Positions 8,813-19,300 are shown, counted from the stretch's first letter. The stretch: DNA of 64,000 bases from Pseudobacteriovorax sp. (GCA_013215145.1 JABSRP010000001.1:62001-126000), one strand, 5' to 3'. Program-made: numbers and translations. Notes: generated by a model not told the origin, from the sequence alone.

Positions 8813-10041
8813 GTGAATATTTAAAATGTATCGCATGCGGAGCTGAGTATTCACTCAACGAGCTTCGCTATCAGTGTGATTGCGGGGGACTGTTATCTGT
8901 CGAACGAGACATGAAACAGCTTCAATCTATTTCGACCAAAGACTTAGACCAGCGTTTACTCAGTCGAAAAGCTCATGATATAAGTGGAGTATGGAGGTTT
9001 CGAGAGGGAATAATTCCTTTTGATGAGGATAAACTAGTGTCTCAGCCGGAAGGACAAACAAGACTATACCGGCGCAAAGGGATTTCTAGTTGGGCCAACA
9101 TCGATCGGTTTTTTCTAAAACATGAAGGTGAGAATCCTAGCGGATCATTCAAAGATCGCGGCATGACGACAGCTATCACTCAGGCCAAAAAATTGGGAGC
9201 AGATACCGTTGCCTGCGCTTCTACAGGCAACACCAGCGCATCTCTTGCCATGTATGCCGCTCATGCAGGCATGAATGCCATCGTCTTCCTACCAGACGGA
9301 AAGGTTGCCAGCGGAAAGCTGGCCCAAGCACTGGCCTATGGAGCCAAGTGTTTGGCAATAAAGGGTGACTTTGACCAGGCTATGGCGTTCGTAAAACGTC
9401 TTGCCATGGATGGTAAAGTCTACTTAGCGAACTCCTTAAACCCATTTCGCGTAGAAGGTCAAAAGTCCATTATCTGGGAAATCTTTCAAAACCTTGAATG
9501 GAAAGCTCCCGACTGGATTGTTGTGCCAGGGGGTAACCTGGGCAATACATCTGCCTTTGGCAAAGCCATAAGAGAAGCCTATGAAGCAGGTTGGATTCAA
9601 AAAAAACCGAGATTGGCAACCATCCAAGCTGGGGGAGCTAATCCTTTTTTTCAGGCCTATCAAAACAATTTCGAAAAACTAACAGCTATGGAAGCCGAAA
9701 CGGTCGCTACAGCTATTCGTATCGGCAACCCAGTAAACTATGAGAAAGCAAAACGGGAGATTCAAGAGCTCGATGGCATCGTAATCTCGGTGAGCGATGA
9801 AGAGATTCTTGCAGCCAAAAAAATTATCGATTCGCAAGGAATTGGGTGTGAACCAGCATCGGCCTGCTCGCTAGCTGGAGCAAAAAACCTTGTCCAAGGA
9901 GGCATCATAAAACCCTCCGAAACCGTCGTCGGAATACTAACGGGTCACCTTTTAAAAGATACAGATAATATTGATAAAGAGAATCAACCTATTCCCGTTG
10001 ATGGCAACTATCAAGACATCCTAAAGGCTATTAGCAGCTAA
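8809..10041 (+). CDS. thrC: Threonine synthase with N-terminal zinc-ribbon-like segment
   Basis: PLP enzyme converting O-phosphohomoserine to threonine. The 410-residue protein opens with a small Cys cluster, CIACG and then CDCGG (residues about 6-25), as in the longer threonine synthases. The PLP lysine lies in NPSGSFKDRGMT, followed by CASTGNTSASLAMYAAHAG and the phosphate-cup segment VVPGGNLGNTSAFGKA. It is the last gene of the thr operon, overlapping thrB by four bases. Its 3' end overlaps the convergent nusB gene by 21 bases, an arrangement with no room for a separate terminator. Confidence 0.96.
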   Translation: MSEYLKCIACGAEYSLNELRYQCDCGGLLSVERDMKQLQSISTKDLDQRLLSRKAHDISGVWRFREGIIPFDEDKLVSQPEGQTRLYRRKGISSWANIDRFFLKHEGENPSGSFKDRGMTTAITQAKKLGADTVACASTGNTSASLAMYAAHAGMNAIVFLPDGKVASGKLAQALAYGAKCLAIKGDFDQAMAFVKRLAMDGKVYLANSLNPFRVEGQKSIIWEIFQNLEWKAPDWIVVPGGNLGNTSAFGKAIREAYEAGWIQKKPRLATIQAGGANPFFQAYQNNFEKLTAMEAETVATAIRIGNPVNYEKAKREIQELDGIVISVSDEEILAAKKIIDSQGIGCEPASACSLAGAKNLVQGGIIKPSETVVGILTGHLLKDTDNIDKENQPIPVDGNYQDILKAISS

Positions 10042-10509
10042 ATCTTGCTGCTTTGCACCTTCAACTGGCAAACTATGACGTGACACCTTATCTAGTACGG
10101 CGTTTACGAAAGATCCGGAGTCCGCTGTACCATATTTTTTTGCCAATTCGATAGCTTCGTTGATTACGACTTTTGTAGGGGCATCGGTATGCAGCAACTC
10201 ATAAGTAGCAACTCTCAAAACACATCTATCTGTGGTGGGCATCCGTACAAGAGACCAATTACGAGAGTGCTGTTCAATGGTTTCATTTAGTTGGGGAAGG
10301 GCGTCGAATACGCCCGAAATAAATTTCCTCATTAGCCCAACGACTTCTAAACTCACATCAAAACTATTCACAAAGAAAGAAAAGTGTCCTTCCGAAAAGT
10401 GAAATAGCTTTTCTACTTCACATTGATATAGGAATTGCAGTGAGCAATCACGAGCAAGTGAATTCGGGTGGACTCGTTTTTCGTCCTTGGTTTTTACTCC
10501 TAACTCCAT
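10021..10509 (-). CDS. nusB: Transcription antitermination factor NusB
   Basis: RNA-binding factor that joins NusE (S10) at boxA in rRNA antitermination. At 162 residues it is slightly longer than E. coli NusB (139), the excess being mainly at both ends. Recognisable segments are the N-terminal RDCSLQFLYQCEV and the C-terminal core LRVATYELLHTDAPTKVVINEAIELAKKYG, followed by FVNAVLDKV. It overlaps the end of ribH by ten bases and is the last gene of the acpP-to-nusB run; ribH-nusB is a widely conserved pair. The 3' end overlaps thrC on the other strand. Confidence 0.95.
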   Translation of the reverse strand: MELGVKTKDEKRVHPNSLARDCSLQFLYQCEVEKLFHFSEGHFSFFVNSFDVSLEVVGLMRKFISGVFDALPQLNETIEQHSRNWSLVRMPTTDRCVLRVATYELLHTDAPTKVVINEAIELAKKYGTADSGSFVNAVLDKVSRHSLPVEGAKQQDLAANSL

Positions 10510-10940
10510 TCTGAAACCTTTCTCAAAGTGTCTATCATAGTCAGAGCTGTACTCGCTGCTTCAGCACCTTTATTACCAAGTTTTAGGCCGGCACGATTCA
10601 ATGCTTGCTCTACAGTATTTGTTGTCAGAACACCAAAAATGATTGGTACCTCAGTTTCAACGCTTACAGACATAAGACCCGAGGCAACCGGTCCAGCGAC
10701 ATATTCAAAGTGCGCTGTTTCTCCTTTAATCACCGCACCCAAACAGATAACAGCATCAAAAGCCTTCCCTCGCGCAGCCTTTGCTGCCACTACTGGGATC
10801 TCATAGGCTCCTGGAACCCAAGCTAGTTTCACATCATCTTCAGCAAGACCGGCATCAGATAACGTTTGTTTTGCACTATCTACCAAAGATCGAGATATCA
10901 TCTCATTAAATCTACCGGCTACAATCAAAACCTTAGCCAT
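10500..10940 (-). CDS. ribH: 6,7-dimethyl-8-ribityllumazine synthase
   Basis: Condenses the ribityl-aminouracil with dihydroxybutanone phosphate to give lumazine, the substrate of RibE. The 146-residue protein has the N-terminal VLIVAGRFNE, the substrate segment PGAYEIPVVA, the loop CLGAVIKGETAHFEYV and a late NRAG. A GTG codon at 10949 is also in frame, but the ATG at 10940 has AGGGAG at a normal distance and gives the usual Met-Ala-Lys start. It lies 12 bases after ribBA and overlaps nusB by ten bases. Confidence 0.95.
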   Translation of the reverse strand: MAKVLIVAGRFNEMISRSLVDSAKQTLSDAGLAEDDVKLAWVPGAYEIPVVAAKAARGKAFDAVICLGAVIKGETAHFEYVAGPVASGLMSVSVETEVPIIFGVLTTNTVEQALNRAGLKLGNKGAEAASTALTMIDTLRKVSEWS

Positions 10941-10952
10941 AGTATCCACTCC

Positions 10953-12107
10953 CTACCTGTTTGGAAAAATTTGCTCTTCGACTATTTCCAGACCAAAACC
11001 AGACAACCCCTTAAGAGCCAACTTAGAAGTGGTATGAATCCGCATTTTCTTAACGCCCAGCGCGCGTATCATCTGAGCTCCGGTTCCATGCATCCTCACG
11101 TCCATTTCGCCAGCAGCTAAGCCAGAACTCTTCTCTGTTTTTTTCTGTTTTTGTGCGAGGGCTTTGATCTCTTTAGCAAAGCTCTGGCTAGGCTGAGTCA
11201 AGTATATTAGGACACCTCGGTCCGACTTATCGAGCATATCGAGACCATATCCGAGGCGGAAACCAGGGCCTGTATCATCACGCGCCCCAAACACATCAGC
11301 CAAAAGCTTTTGATTATGAACGCGCACATCGACCACATTCTCGGCAAAGTCCGCTCCCTTGATAATGGCAAGGTGTTCTGATTGGTCAACGGTATTGCGA
11401 AATACCACCAATTCGAACTTACCTTTTTCGGTCTCAATTTGATCGCGTTCGATCTCCTCAACCATAGACTCGTTTAGTAGTCGGTATTGGATGAGATCTG
11501 CAATCGCAACAATGGGAATGTTGTGCTCAGCGGCAAAAGACTTAAGATCCGTCATACGAGCCATCGAGCCATCGTCATTCATAATTTCACAGATCACCCC
11601 TGAGCCGCTGAATCCTGCAAGTTTGGCAATATCAACAGAACCTTCCGTGTGGCCTGCCCTTTCTAGAACGCCACCAGGTCTAGCTTTTAGTGGGAATATA
11701 TGTCCAGGAATCACGATGTCTTCAGGTTTAGCCAAGGGGTTTACAGCGGCTTTAATCGTTTGCGACCTATCTGCTGCTGATATGCCTGTGGTGACGCCAT
11801 CACGCGCCTCGATACTAACTGTAAAAGCAGTACCTTGAGAGGGAACTCGCTTCGTTCCATCGCCCATCATAGGGAGCTTCAACCGTTCGACCATTTCAGG
11901 TTCGAGTGTCAGGCAAATTAAGCCTCGGGCATATTTTGCCATAAAATTAATATGTTCGGGTGTTACTGCATCTGCGGCTAGGACAAGGTCACCTTCGTTT
12001 TCACGGTCTTCATCATCGACCATGATAACCATGCCACCTGCTTTGATAGTGTTGATCGCTTCTGCGACCTGAGACAACATTCGTTTCTGATCTGCTAGGT
12101 TAATCAT
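10953..12107 (-). CDS. ribB: RibBA-type protein: active DHBP synthase, degenerate GTP cyclohydrolase II domain
   Basis: Residues 1 to about 205 form a 3,4-dihydroxy-2-butanone-4-phosphate synthase with all the expected motifs ([45 protein letters not shown]), so this half should be active. Residues about 227-384 follow the GTP cyclohydrolase II fold, ending in [12 protein letters not shown] and [10 protein letters not shown]. The zinc site (normally three cysteines in a CxxG...CDC pattern) reads [15 protein letters not shown] with no cysteine. The usual RQEGRGIGL stretch reads TQPSQSFAK, so the catalytic arginine is gone. I therefore expect no GTP cyclohydrolase activity, as in RibBX-like proteins; the gene is better called ribB than ribBA. 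A working RibA must be elsewhere. Confidence 0.9.
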   Translation of the reverse strand: MINLADQKRMLSQVAEAINTIKAGGMVIMVDDEDRENEGDLVLAADAVTPEHINFMAKYARGLICLTLEPEMVERLKLPMMGDGTKRVPSQGTAFTVSIEARDGVTTGISAADRSQTIKAAVNPLAKPEDIVIPGHIFPLKARPGGVLERAGHTEGSVDIAKLAGFSGSGVICEIMNDDGSMARMTDLKSFAAEHNIPIVAIADLIQYRLLNESMVEEIERDQIETEKGKFELVVFRNTVDQSEHLAIIKGADFAENVVDVRVHNQKLLADVFGARDDTGPGFRLGYGLDMLDKSDRGVLIYLTQPSQSFAKEIKALAQKQKKTEKSSGLAAGEMDVRMHGTGAQMIRALGVKKMRIHTTSKLALKGLSGFGLEIVEEQIFPNR

Positions 12108-12223
12108 TAAAAAACCTTATAATTATAGAATGTTAGATACAGCAATTTCAAAGAACTCGATTAGAGCCGGATTGTAGTATGAATAAGTCAAATAAGCAAG
12201 GAGCAATTAAACCGGGAAATAGT

Positions 12224-12826
12224 CTAGTTTTTCAGCTGGCGTGCAGCAAACTTTGCGATCATATCGAACTCTAAATTAACCTTCCGACCCGCCGAGTAAT
12301 CGTCAATGGTGGTCTCTTTGAGTGTAGTGGGGATAATCATAAGCTCGATATGAGATACCTCGTCTTCATCGATAACGCGATTAATCGTTAGGCTAACCCC
12401 ATCGATACAGATAGATCCCTTATGTATGACCAAATGCGACCAGTCACCTGGAAAGGTAATTTTAAGTAGCCAGCCATCGCTACGTTCATCAACTAGGCTA
12501 ACAGTCCCCATTCCATCAATATGCCCCGATACCAAGTGTCCGCCTAGACGATCACCTAAAGCCATAGCGCGCTCAAGATTAACTTGATCGCCCTCTTTAA
12601 GGTCACCCAATGAAGTCAAAGCTAAGGTTTCCGAGCTTACCTCAAACCCATAACTACTTTCGTTCTTTTCCATGACAGTGAGACAGCAGCCATTAACAGC
12701 AATGCTAGCGCCCAACTGCTGATCCAGTAATGTGTGATTTTTCGGGGATATGACAATTTTATGGATGTCGCCAGAGGCTTCGATGGATGTGATGTCACCA
12801 AGGGACTCAACAAGACCCGTAAACAC
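12224..12826 (-). CDS. ribE: Riboflavin synthase alpha subunit
   Basis: Dismutates two lumazine molecules into riboflavin and the aminouracil precursor. The 200-residue protein has two similar lumazine-binding halves: the first begins MFTGLVESLG and contains AVNGCCLTV, the second contains HLVSGHIDGMG, KGSICIDGVSLTIN and MIIPTTLKET. The start is GTG at 12826; its G is the last base of the nrdR TAG (TAGTG), with AGGGAG eight bases upstream. A 116-base gap separates it from ribB, in which I see no gene or riboswitch. ribD, which usually sits between nrdR and ribE, is missing. Confidence 0.95.
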   Translation of the reverse strand: MFTGLVESLGDITSIEASGDIHKIVISPKNHTLLDQQLGASIAVNGCCLTVMEKNESSYGFEVSSETLALTSLGDLKEGDQVNLERAMALGDRLGGHLVSGHIDGMGTVSLVDERSDGWLLKITFPGDWSHLVIHKGSICIDGVSLTINRVIDEDEVSHIELMIIPTTLKETTIDDYSAGRKVNLEFDMIAKFAARQLKN

Positions 12827-13290
12827 TAGTTCTGCTCCCTTAAGACTCTTAACTCGTTTAACTCTTTCAAGAACTCTTCAGGATCCTTAAAGTCCTTGTA
12901 TATCGAGGCAAAACGTACATAGGCAACGTGATCGGTCTGCCGCAAGCGGAGCATAACCTCATCGCCTATCTCTTTACTAGTTATCATCCTTTGACCACGG
13001 CCACGAAGTGAGGCTTCAATACTTGCGACAATCGATTCAATTTGATCAATCGATATATTTCTTTTTCGGCATGCCATGGATAATGCACTGATGACTTTCT
13101 CGCGATTAAACACATCGAAGGTGCCATCTCGCTTCTTAACTTGAAGAGTCACCATCTCTTCTTTTTCATATGTCGTAAAGCGGTGAGGGCACTTGGTACA
13201 AGTACGCCGACGACGGACACTACGCCCGTCATTACTGAGTCGGCTTTCTATAACTTTGGTATCACCCTCGCCACACTTTGGACATCTCAC
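12826..13290 (-). CDS. nrdR: Transcriptional repressor NrdR
   Basis: Zinc-ribbon plus ATP-cone repressor of ribonucleotide reductase genes. The 154 residues comprise a zinc ribbon with CPKC and, later, [12 protein letters not shown] (about residues 3-45), then an ATP-cone beginning [17 protein letters not shown] chose GTG at 13290, which gives the canonical [17 protein letters not shown]. The frame extends to a TTG at 13305, but GGAG nine bases before the GTG and a GTGA overlap with the glyA stop support the shorter form. Likely NrdR boxes lie in front of nrdA in this same window (53703-53750), which gives the repressor a visible target. Confidence 0.95.
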   Translation of the reverse strand: MRCPKCGEGDTKVIESRLSNDGRSVRRRRTCTKCPHRFTTYEKEEMVTLQVKKRDGTFDVFNREKVISALSMACRKRNISIDQIESIVASIEASLRGRGQRMITSKEIGDEVMLRLRQTDHVAYVRFASIYKDFKDPEEFLKELNELRVLREQN

Positions 13291-14549
13291 TTGCTGACAC
13301 TCCAATTTGGATATAAGGGGAAGCGCGCACTTAGCTCGTTCACCTTACGTCCGATCTCAGCTAGTTTTGATTGATCATCAACGGAATCGAAGGCTTCTTT
13401 GATCCAATCAGCCACCATCACCATCTCTTCGGTTCCCATAGCTCTAGTCGTCAAAGCCGCTGTTCCTAGACGAATTCCACTAGTGACAAACGGGCTTCTT
13501 TTTTCCTTTGGTACTGTGTTTTTATTCACAGTGATATGACAGACTCCTAGCGCTTCTTCAAGAGCTTTTCCACTGACTTCTGTTTCCGAAAGATCTAGGA
13601 GAACAAGATGATTTTGGGTGCCGCCAGAAACGATTTTCATTCCATTTTCTTTTAGGCGATCCGATAGGGCCAAGGCATTCTTCTTTACATTTTGCTGATA
13701 GATCTTGAATTCGGGCTCGAGAGCTTCTTTAAAGCACACGGCTTTCGCCGCAATGATATGCTCAAGAGGGCCACCTTGAGTTCCCGGAAAAACAGCTTTG
13801 TTTATTTTTAGATCTTTGTCATTCCAAAGGATCAAGCCACCCCTGGGACCCCTAAGGGTTTTGTGGGTGGTAGTGGTCACGACATGAGCATGAGGAATGG
13901 GGCTCGGGTGCTCACCTGCCGCTACCAATCCAGCGATATGAGCCATATCAACAAGCAAATAAGCACCCACCTTATCAGCAATATCGCGGAACCGCTTAAA
14001 GTCGATCACCTGAGAGTAGGCACTAGCGCCAGCAATGATCATTTTCGGCTTTAATTCGATCGCCATGTTTTCCAAAGCATCGTAATTGATGGCTTCCGTT
14101 TCAGGGTCGAGGCCGTAAAAATGAGGCTCGTAATTGATCCCTGAAAAATTCACTTTTGAGCCATGGGTTAGGTGCCCGCCATGAGACAAGTCCATTCCCA
14201 ATACACGATCACCAGGCTGAAGAAGAGCCAGATAAACCGCCGCATTTGCCTGCGCACCCGAATGGGGCTGAACGTTGGCAAAATTAGCTCCGAACAACTG
14301 CTTAGCCCTATCAATGGCTATTTGTTCAATCTCATCGACTTTCTCACAGCCACCATAGTATCGTTTACCAGGTAAACCCTCAGCGTATTTGTTGGTCAGG
14401 ACACTAGCTGCGGTTGCAATCACACGCTGAGAGGCAAAGTTTTCGGAGGCTATGAGCTCCAAACCCGTCTCTTGTCGCACCAGTTCGTCTTCAATCAAAC
14501 CAAATATTGCTGGATCGTATTCAGCCAAAGCTTGCCAGGGTTTGTTCAT
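13287..14549 (-). CDS. glyA: Serine hydroxymethyltransferase
   Basis: PLP enzyme interconverting serine and glycine with transfer of a one-carbon unit to tetrahydrofolate. At 420 residues it is standard length. Visible are [10 protein letters not shown] near the N-terminus, GKRYYGGC, the folate/PLP segment [12 protein letters not shown], and the PLP lysine in [16 protein letters not shown] chose the ATG at 14549 ([12 protein letters not shown]), which has GGAG seven bases before it; an ATG four codons earlier contains that same site. The gene lies between rpiB and nrdR in the acpP operon, and its TGA overlaps the nrdR GTG. Confidence 0.96.
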   Translation of the reverse strand: MNKPWQALAEYDPAIFGLIEDELVRQETGLELIASENFASQRVIATAASVLTNKYAEGLPGKRYYGGCEKVDEIEQIAIDRAKQLFGANFANVQPHSGAQANAAVYLALLQPGDRVLGMDLSHGGHLTHGSKVNFSGINYEPHFYGLDPETEAINYDALENMAIELKPKMIIAGASAYSQVIDFKRFRDIADKVGAYLLVDMAHIAGLVAAGEHPSPIPHAHVVTTTTHKTLRGPRGGLILWNDKDLKINKAVFPGTQGGPLEHIIAAKAVCFKEALEPEFKIYQQNVKKNALALSDRLKENGMKIVSGGTQNHLVLLDLSETEVSGKALEEALGVCHITVNKNTVPKEKRSPFVTSGIRLGTAALTTRAMGTEEMVMVADWIKEAFDSVDDQSKLAEIGRKVNELSARFPLYPNWSVSK

Positions 14550-14576
14550 GTAGGTCTCCATCTATTTGTCGGATTT

Positions 14577-15026
14577 CTAGCTCTCAAGTTGTTTAATTTT
14601 ATCTAACCTTCGAAGGTGTCGGCTACCTTCAAACTCCGACTGCAACCAAAGGTTCACAAAGGTAACAGCACGGTCGTGGTTGATGACTCGCTCCCCCAAA
14701 CAAAGAACGTTAGCGTCATTGTGTTGTCTCGCCATTTTCGCGGTAAACTCATCCCAGACGAGAGCAGCTCTCACGCCAGGAACTTTGTTTGCCGCAATAG
14801 ACATGCCAATACCGGTTCCACAAACCAATATTCCACGATTGGTTTCACCATTGGTGACACTGTGGGCCACTTTCGCTGCTAGATCGGGATAATCGACAGA
14901 GGTTGCGTCGTCAAAGGGGACTCCAAAATCTCGGACGCTTATGCCTGAGTCCTGGAGGGCTTCGATAATTTTTTGCTTAAGTATGCGCCCACCATGATCG
15001 GAGGCGACGGCTATTGTTTGTTCCAC
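14577..15026 (-). CDS. rpiB: Ribose-5-phosphate isomerase B
   Basis: Interconverts ribose-5-phosphate and ribulose-5-phosphate, linking the pentose phosphate path with the riboflavin and one-carbon genes downstream (ribulose-5-phosphate is the RibB substrate). The 149-residue RpiB/LacAB-fold protein has ASDHGG near residue 8, the phosphate/active-site loop VCGTGIGMSIAANK with its cysteine near residue 69, and RQHNDANVLCLGER. Start is GTG at 15026 with only a weak ribosome binding site, so a nearby alternative cannot be excluded. It lies 57 bases after acpP. Confidence 0.94.
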   Translation of the reverse strand: MEQTIAVASDHGGRILKQKIIEALQDSGISVRDFGVPFDDATSVDYPDLAAKVAHSVTNGETNRGILVCGTGIGMSIAANKVPGVRAALVWDEFTAKMARQHNDANVLCLGERVINHDRAVTFVNLWLQSEFEGSRHLRRLDKIKQLES

Positions 15027-15083
15027 GTCGGTACGCTCTTTTCCACCTTGAATGAACGATTCGGAACACGAACTCGGCTAAGA

Positions 15084-15329
15084 TTAGCTAAGTTCCTGAG
15101 TCTTTTTGATGTATGACACTGCATCATCGACAGTGCGGATGCTTTCAGCTTCCTCATCAGGAATATCAACACCAAAAGCTTCTTCCATGGCCATAACTAG
15201 CTCAACGATATCGAGCGAGTCAGCCCCAAGGTCTTCGATAAACTTCGCTTTGCTCACAACCGCAGCTTCTTCTACGCCAAGTTGATTAACAACGATTTGC
15301 TTTAATTTTCCTTCGATATCTGTAGACAT
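15084..15329 (-). CDS. acpP: Acyl carrier protein
   Basis: Carries acyl chains on a 4'-phosphopantetheine arm during fatty acid and lipid A synthesis. The 81-residue acidic protein has the modification site [19 protein letters not shown] with the attachment serine at about residue 38, and four helices as expected. A GGAGGA site precedes the ATG. It heads a long minus-strand run (rpiB, glyA, nrdR, rib genes, nusB) rather than lying in a fab cluster. A Fur-box-like palindrome sits about 95 bases upstream in the divergent intergenic region. Confidence 0.95.
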   Translation of the reverse strand: MSTDIEGKLKQIVVNQLGVEEAAVVSKAKFIEDLGADSLDIVELVMAMEEAFGVDIPDEEAESIRTVDDAVSYIKKTQELS

Positions 15330-15421
15330 ACCTAGTAATCCTCCAAGATGGCATATTTTAGCCGAATGTAACCCTAAAAAAACAAAATCCTAGGTGGAAT
15401 GCAAGCAAAAATAATTGCTGA

Positions 15422-15440
15422 CACAATGATAGTCATTATT
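15422..15440. promoter_or_regulatory. Fur-box-like palindrome between acpP and the LpxH-like gene
   Basis: The 13-base palindrome AATGATAGTCATT (15425-15437) lies in a 19-base site that matches the E. coli Fur consensus GATAATGATAATCATTATC at 15 positions by my hand alignment. It sits in the divergent region between acpP and the metallophosphoesterase gene, so it could serve either or both. AT-rich intergenic DNA makes chance matches possible; binding is inference. Confidence 0.35.
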
Positions 15441-15550
15441 GAAGAGTACAAAGTGCTATATTAATGATTTAGTTACAGGTAAAAGAAGCAAATTTGCAAG
15501 GCCTATTATTAACAGGCCTGAAAATTACCACAAGAGAGGAGCGGTCGTCC

Positions 15551-16330
15551 GTGACAGCACAATCTACACAATTGGTTGCCGTATCAGATATTCATATTCA
15601 TTCCCCTGATGACCAGAGAGCTCAAACTCTGCTAGCACTTATCGATAAATTAATGGACCAACCTCCCGTTTACTTTGTGCTAATTGGTGATATTTTTGAT
15701 ATTTGCTTAGGCAATCACAAGTTTTTTCAGAAGCGATTTAGCGAAATCGGGAAGTCTCTAGAAAGACTCGCATCCTCAGGGACCAAGGTATTTTTTGTCG
15801 AAGGAAATCACGAGTTTAGAATCGAAAAGATGCCATGGAAAGGCATCCATTTCGTTACACAACCAGATATCATGTTACCCTTAGACGATAGGATTTCGAT
15901 CAAAATAGCCCATGGCGATTTAATTTATTCACATAATCGATACAAACGATTTAGAAAATTTATCAAGTCGCCAGTGGTGACAGGGCTCCTTTCATGGTTT
16001 CCCGGAAAACTGCTCAATTACCTAGCCACAGGCTCTGCCCAGATATCGCGAGCGCAAGACGAGTACCGAGACATTAGCCACGAGAAAATCCTCGGCGCTG
16101 CTAACGCCTGGCTGTCTAGCAGCTCGGCAACCTTCGGAATGTTTGGTCACTTTCATGTTCCCTATGCCGAGCCTCGAAAAGATGGAAGGACCGGCCAACT
16201 TTTGAGTATGAAGAGTTGGGATGAACCCAACGCATTAGTATTTAAAGACAATGCATTCTATCGTTGGAACCTTCAAAATGGGGTCGACGGAGAGCTAGAC
16301 CTAGCTGTACCGCTACTGAGCAATAACTGA
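15551..16330 (+). CDS. Metallophosphoesterase, UDP-2,3-diacylglucosamine hydrolase (LpxH)-like
   Basis: A 259-residue calcineurin-fold phosphoesterase. Metal-binding motifs in order are SDIHIH, GDIFD, GNHE, AHGD and GHFH, the layout of the LpxH/YbbF branch, which removes UMP from UDP-2,3-diacylglucosamine in lipid A synthesis. LpxH itself usually has GNRD where this protein has GNHE, so the exact substrate is uncertain. I chose GTG at 15551, which has AGAGGAG upstream; a TTG 19 codons earlier is also in frame but has no good site. It is followed after 60 bases by the permease-propeller gene on the same strand. Confidence 0.75.
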   Translation: MTAQSTQLVAVSDIHIHSPDDQRAQTLLALIDKLMDQPPVYFVLIGDIFDICLGNHKFFQKRFSEIGKSLERLASSGTKVFFVEGNHEFRIEKMPWKGIHFVTQPDIMLPLDDRISIKIAHGDLIYSHNRYKRFRKFIKSPVVTGLLSWFPGKLLNYLATGSAQISRAQDEYRDISHEKILGAANAWLSSSSATFGMFGHFHVPYAEPRKDGRTGQLLSMKSWDEPNALVFKDNAFYRWNLQNGVDGELDLAVPLLSNN

Positions 16331-16390
16331 CGTACCTAGCAGAATCCTGTTTTTGGTAAAATAGGGCATGTTCAACAAAGAGACCCGATC

Positions 16391-19300
16391 ATGCTCATAT
16401 ACTCTTGGCGATTTTTTCTTTGTCTTTTTCTGACTATTGCCATTTGTCTATTTTTCTGGCTTGGTTCCCGATATCCAGACCTTGACGCCAAGGCTATGAT
16501 GGCAAATCAAGGTTCGATCGCTGACACAATTTCTATGTGGCCGATCTTTGAAATCTCACCAGACGATCCCATCTTAATAAAAATTCTATATACAACGATT
16601 AACTGGACCAACGATAACAAAAAAGGGATGCTTTTTGGGATTATTTTAGGCGGATTGTTCCTCTCTTTGCTTACCTATTTTCGGATTACCCAAAAATCTT
16701 CACGATTTTTAGATACGGTTTATGGATTTATATTGGGTACACCCATCGGAGTTTGTGTAAACTGCGCAGCACCGGTATTCAAAGGCATCCTTCAGTCAAA
16801 GCGCGCTGAACTCGCTTTCGCCATGATGTTGAGCTCACCAACCATGAATATTATCGTTTTAACCATGGTGTTTACTTTGTTTCCACTGTACATGGGACTC
16901 GTCAAAGTCCTGTTTACCCTAGTCGTGATATTTATCGGTATTCCTGTTATTTCCAAACTACTAGGAGCTGATCATATTCTCAAAGATACTGTATCAGTCG
17001 ATGCCAAACACAGCTTTATCGGAAACAACTGTGATATTGCTGTGGTGGAAACCATTGGGGATGCGATCAAAGGACTACTTGCCGATATTGCAAAAAACAT
17101 CTGGTACATTGCCTCCCGCACCGCTCCTTTGATGCTTGTGGCAGGGCTTTTAGGAGCTATTGTTTCTCATTTATTACCCTTCGATGCTCTTGTCAGCGCA
17201 GAAGGCAAACTAGCCATCATCATAGTGGCGACAGTTGGCCTTTTCCTGCCGGTACCAATTGCCTTTGACGTCATACTTGCAAATGCCTTATTTATGGCTG
17301 GGCTGTCACCAAGCTTTATCCTCGTGCTTTTATGTTGTCTAGGTATCTTTAGCATCTATTCCTTTATGATCGTTTGGAAAAGTGCCTCGGCCCAATGGGC
17401 TATCAGCATTGCCTCCACTGCTTTGGTCATTGCCATCATGATTGGATTCTCAGGAAATATTATGCACAAAATATTTTATGTTGACTCCAATATAAGAGCC
17501 TATAACGCAGCAACCGCAAATCACAAGTTCGCGGCCAAAGTAAACCCCAGTCAAGAGATGAGTCATAGCCAAACAACTTCCACTCCCTCAGAGAACCGGG
17601 CAGTAAAAGACTCGTTTAAAGTCATTGAAGAGACCGACACCTACATCATATCTTTCCAGGCATATGAACAAAGTAACCGAAACATCACGGGTGACTTTTA
17701 TCAGCTAGAAGGCCAAACCATTGGTATCGACCGTGGCTTTCTCTACGGAATTCGCGATTATCCGGACCCTTTTTGGATTGGCAGAGGTACCGCTAGTGGA
17801 GACTTCGACAATGACACATGGGTCGATATAGCTCTTGGAAGTGACGAAGGTGTCTTGCTCTACAGGAATCATAGAGGAACATTTGAAAACATTCCCTTAC
17901 CGCAAACGAATAAATACCAGGTATATGCTGTAGCCTTTGTAGACTTCAATGATGATGGCTGGCTTGACCTTTTTATAACTACCTTTCATAAGGGAAACTA
18001 TATTTTCGTCAACAACAACGGGGTATTTGCAAAGGAAGGGATCTCCATTCCTAATAACGAGGGGGTATTAACCGTAGCGCCCGGAATAGCTGACATCAAT
18101 GCCGATGGATATCTAGATATTTTCAATGGAAATATGGCATTAGGTGTTGTCACGGGGTTTCATAAGTTTGGTAAAGGGAGAGCCAATTCCATCACCTGGG
18201 GTGATGAAAATTTTAATTTTAAAGATCAAAGTATATTCTCTGACCCTGACGGCGAAACGATGGCGTCCTTACTTGCAGACTTCAACGATGACGGTGCCAT
18301 AGATATTTACGCCGGCAACGATTTTATTGTTCCAGATCGTCTATATTTTGGTGAAAACTCGAAAGAGGTCACAGAGGCTTCCGCTATTTTAGGCGGGAGT
18401 ATTAAAACACCCTTTTTCTCAATGGGCGTAGACACTGGTGACTTCAACAATGACCTGAGAACTGATTTCATCATCACCGGCACCACACAGCCCAGCCCAA
18501 AGATCGGCAATGATCCCATTGATGGGAAAAGCCCTAAAGATTATCGCAACCCTTATGACAAAACTGAGGATTGTCTTGATATCAGCAATGGGGAATATCG
18601 AAATTCCTGTTTGATTAATCGCAAAACCAATCATCTCATACCGTTTTATTCCAGCAATAACCTAAGCATCAGCGACTGTGATAAAGCCAAGAATACCATT
18701 GCAAAAGAGGACTGTTTGCTGTCGGTTATGTGGATGATCATGACACAAAATCAAGTCATCGACGACTGCCCGGGCACGTTTCCCCATGATGAAAAGATTA
18801 GAATCGTCTGTGAGGTGATGCTACGCCGAGAGGGGACTTACGATAAAAATAAGCTGACAGGATTGGCCCAAGAGAATCGCGCACAACTCATCATGGGTCT
18901 GGGGCAAAACAGGTTTATAAATCTCACTGATGAAACCTCGAAATTTGATCACCCTGGTGGATGGACCTGGAATACAAAGGTCGTAGACCTAGATAACGAT
19001 GGCTGGGTGGATATAGTAAATGCCGAAGGTGCCATCAGACAGGGGCAGTTTGGCTTTAATACCGTTTTGAAAAATGAAAGAGAAAAAGGTTTTAGCCAAA
19101 AGCAGTTTTCATGGAAACTAGCGCAAAAGTTCCCACTATTCTCGTTCACATCTATCGATTTTGATAAGGATGGTGATCTCGATATCATTGGCAACTCATC
19201 TCTAGGGCCCGTGCAGGTGTATCGCAACCAACTAACTGCGCACAACATGATATCGTTCCAATTTCAGAGATCTTCATCTAATCGCTCGATGATTGGAGCT

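Noticed and set aside
12108..12223. FMN riboswitch in the gap before the ribB gene
   Set aside because: None of the conserved RFN-element segments could be seen, and the gap is too short for one.
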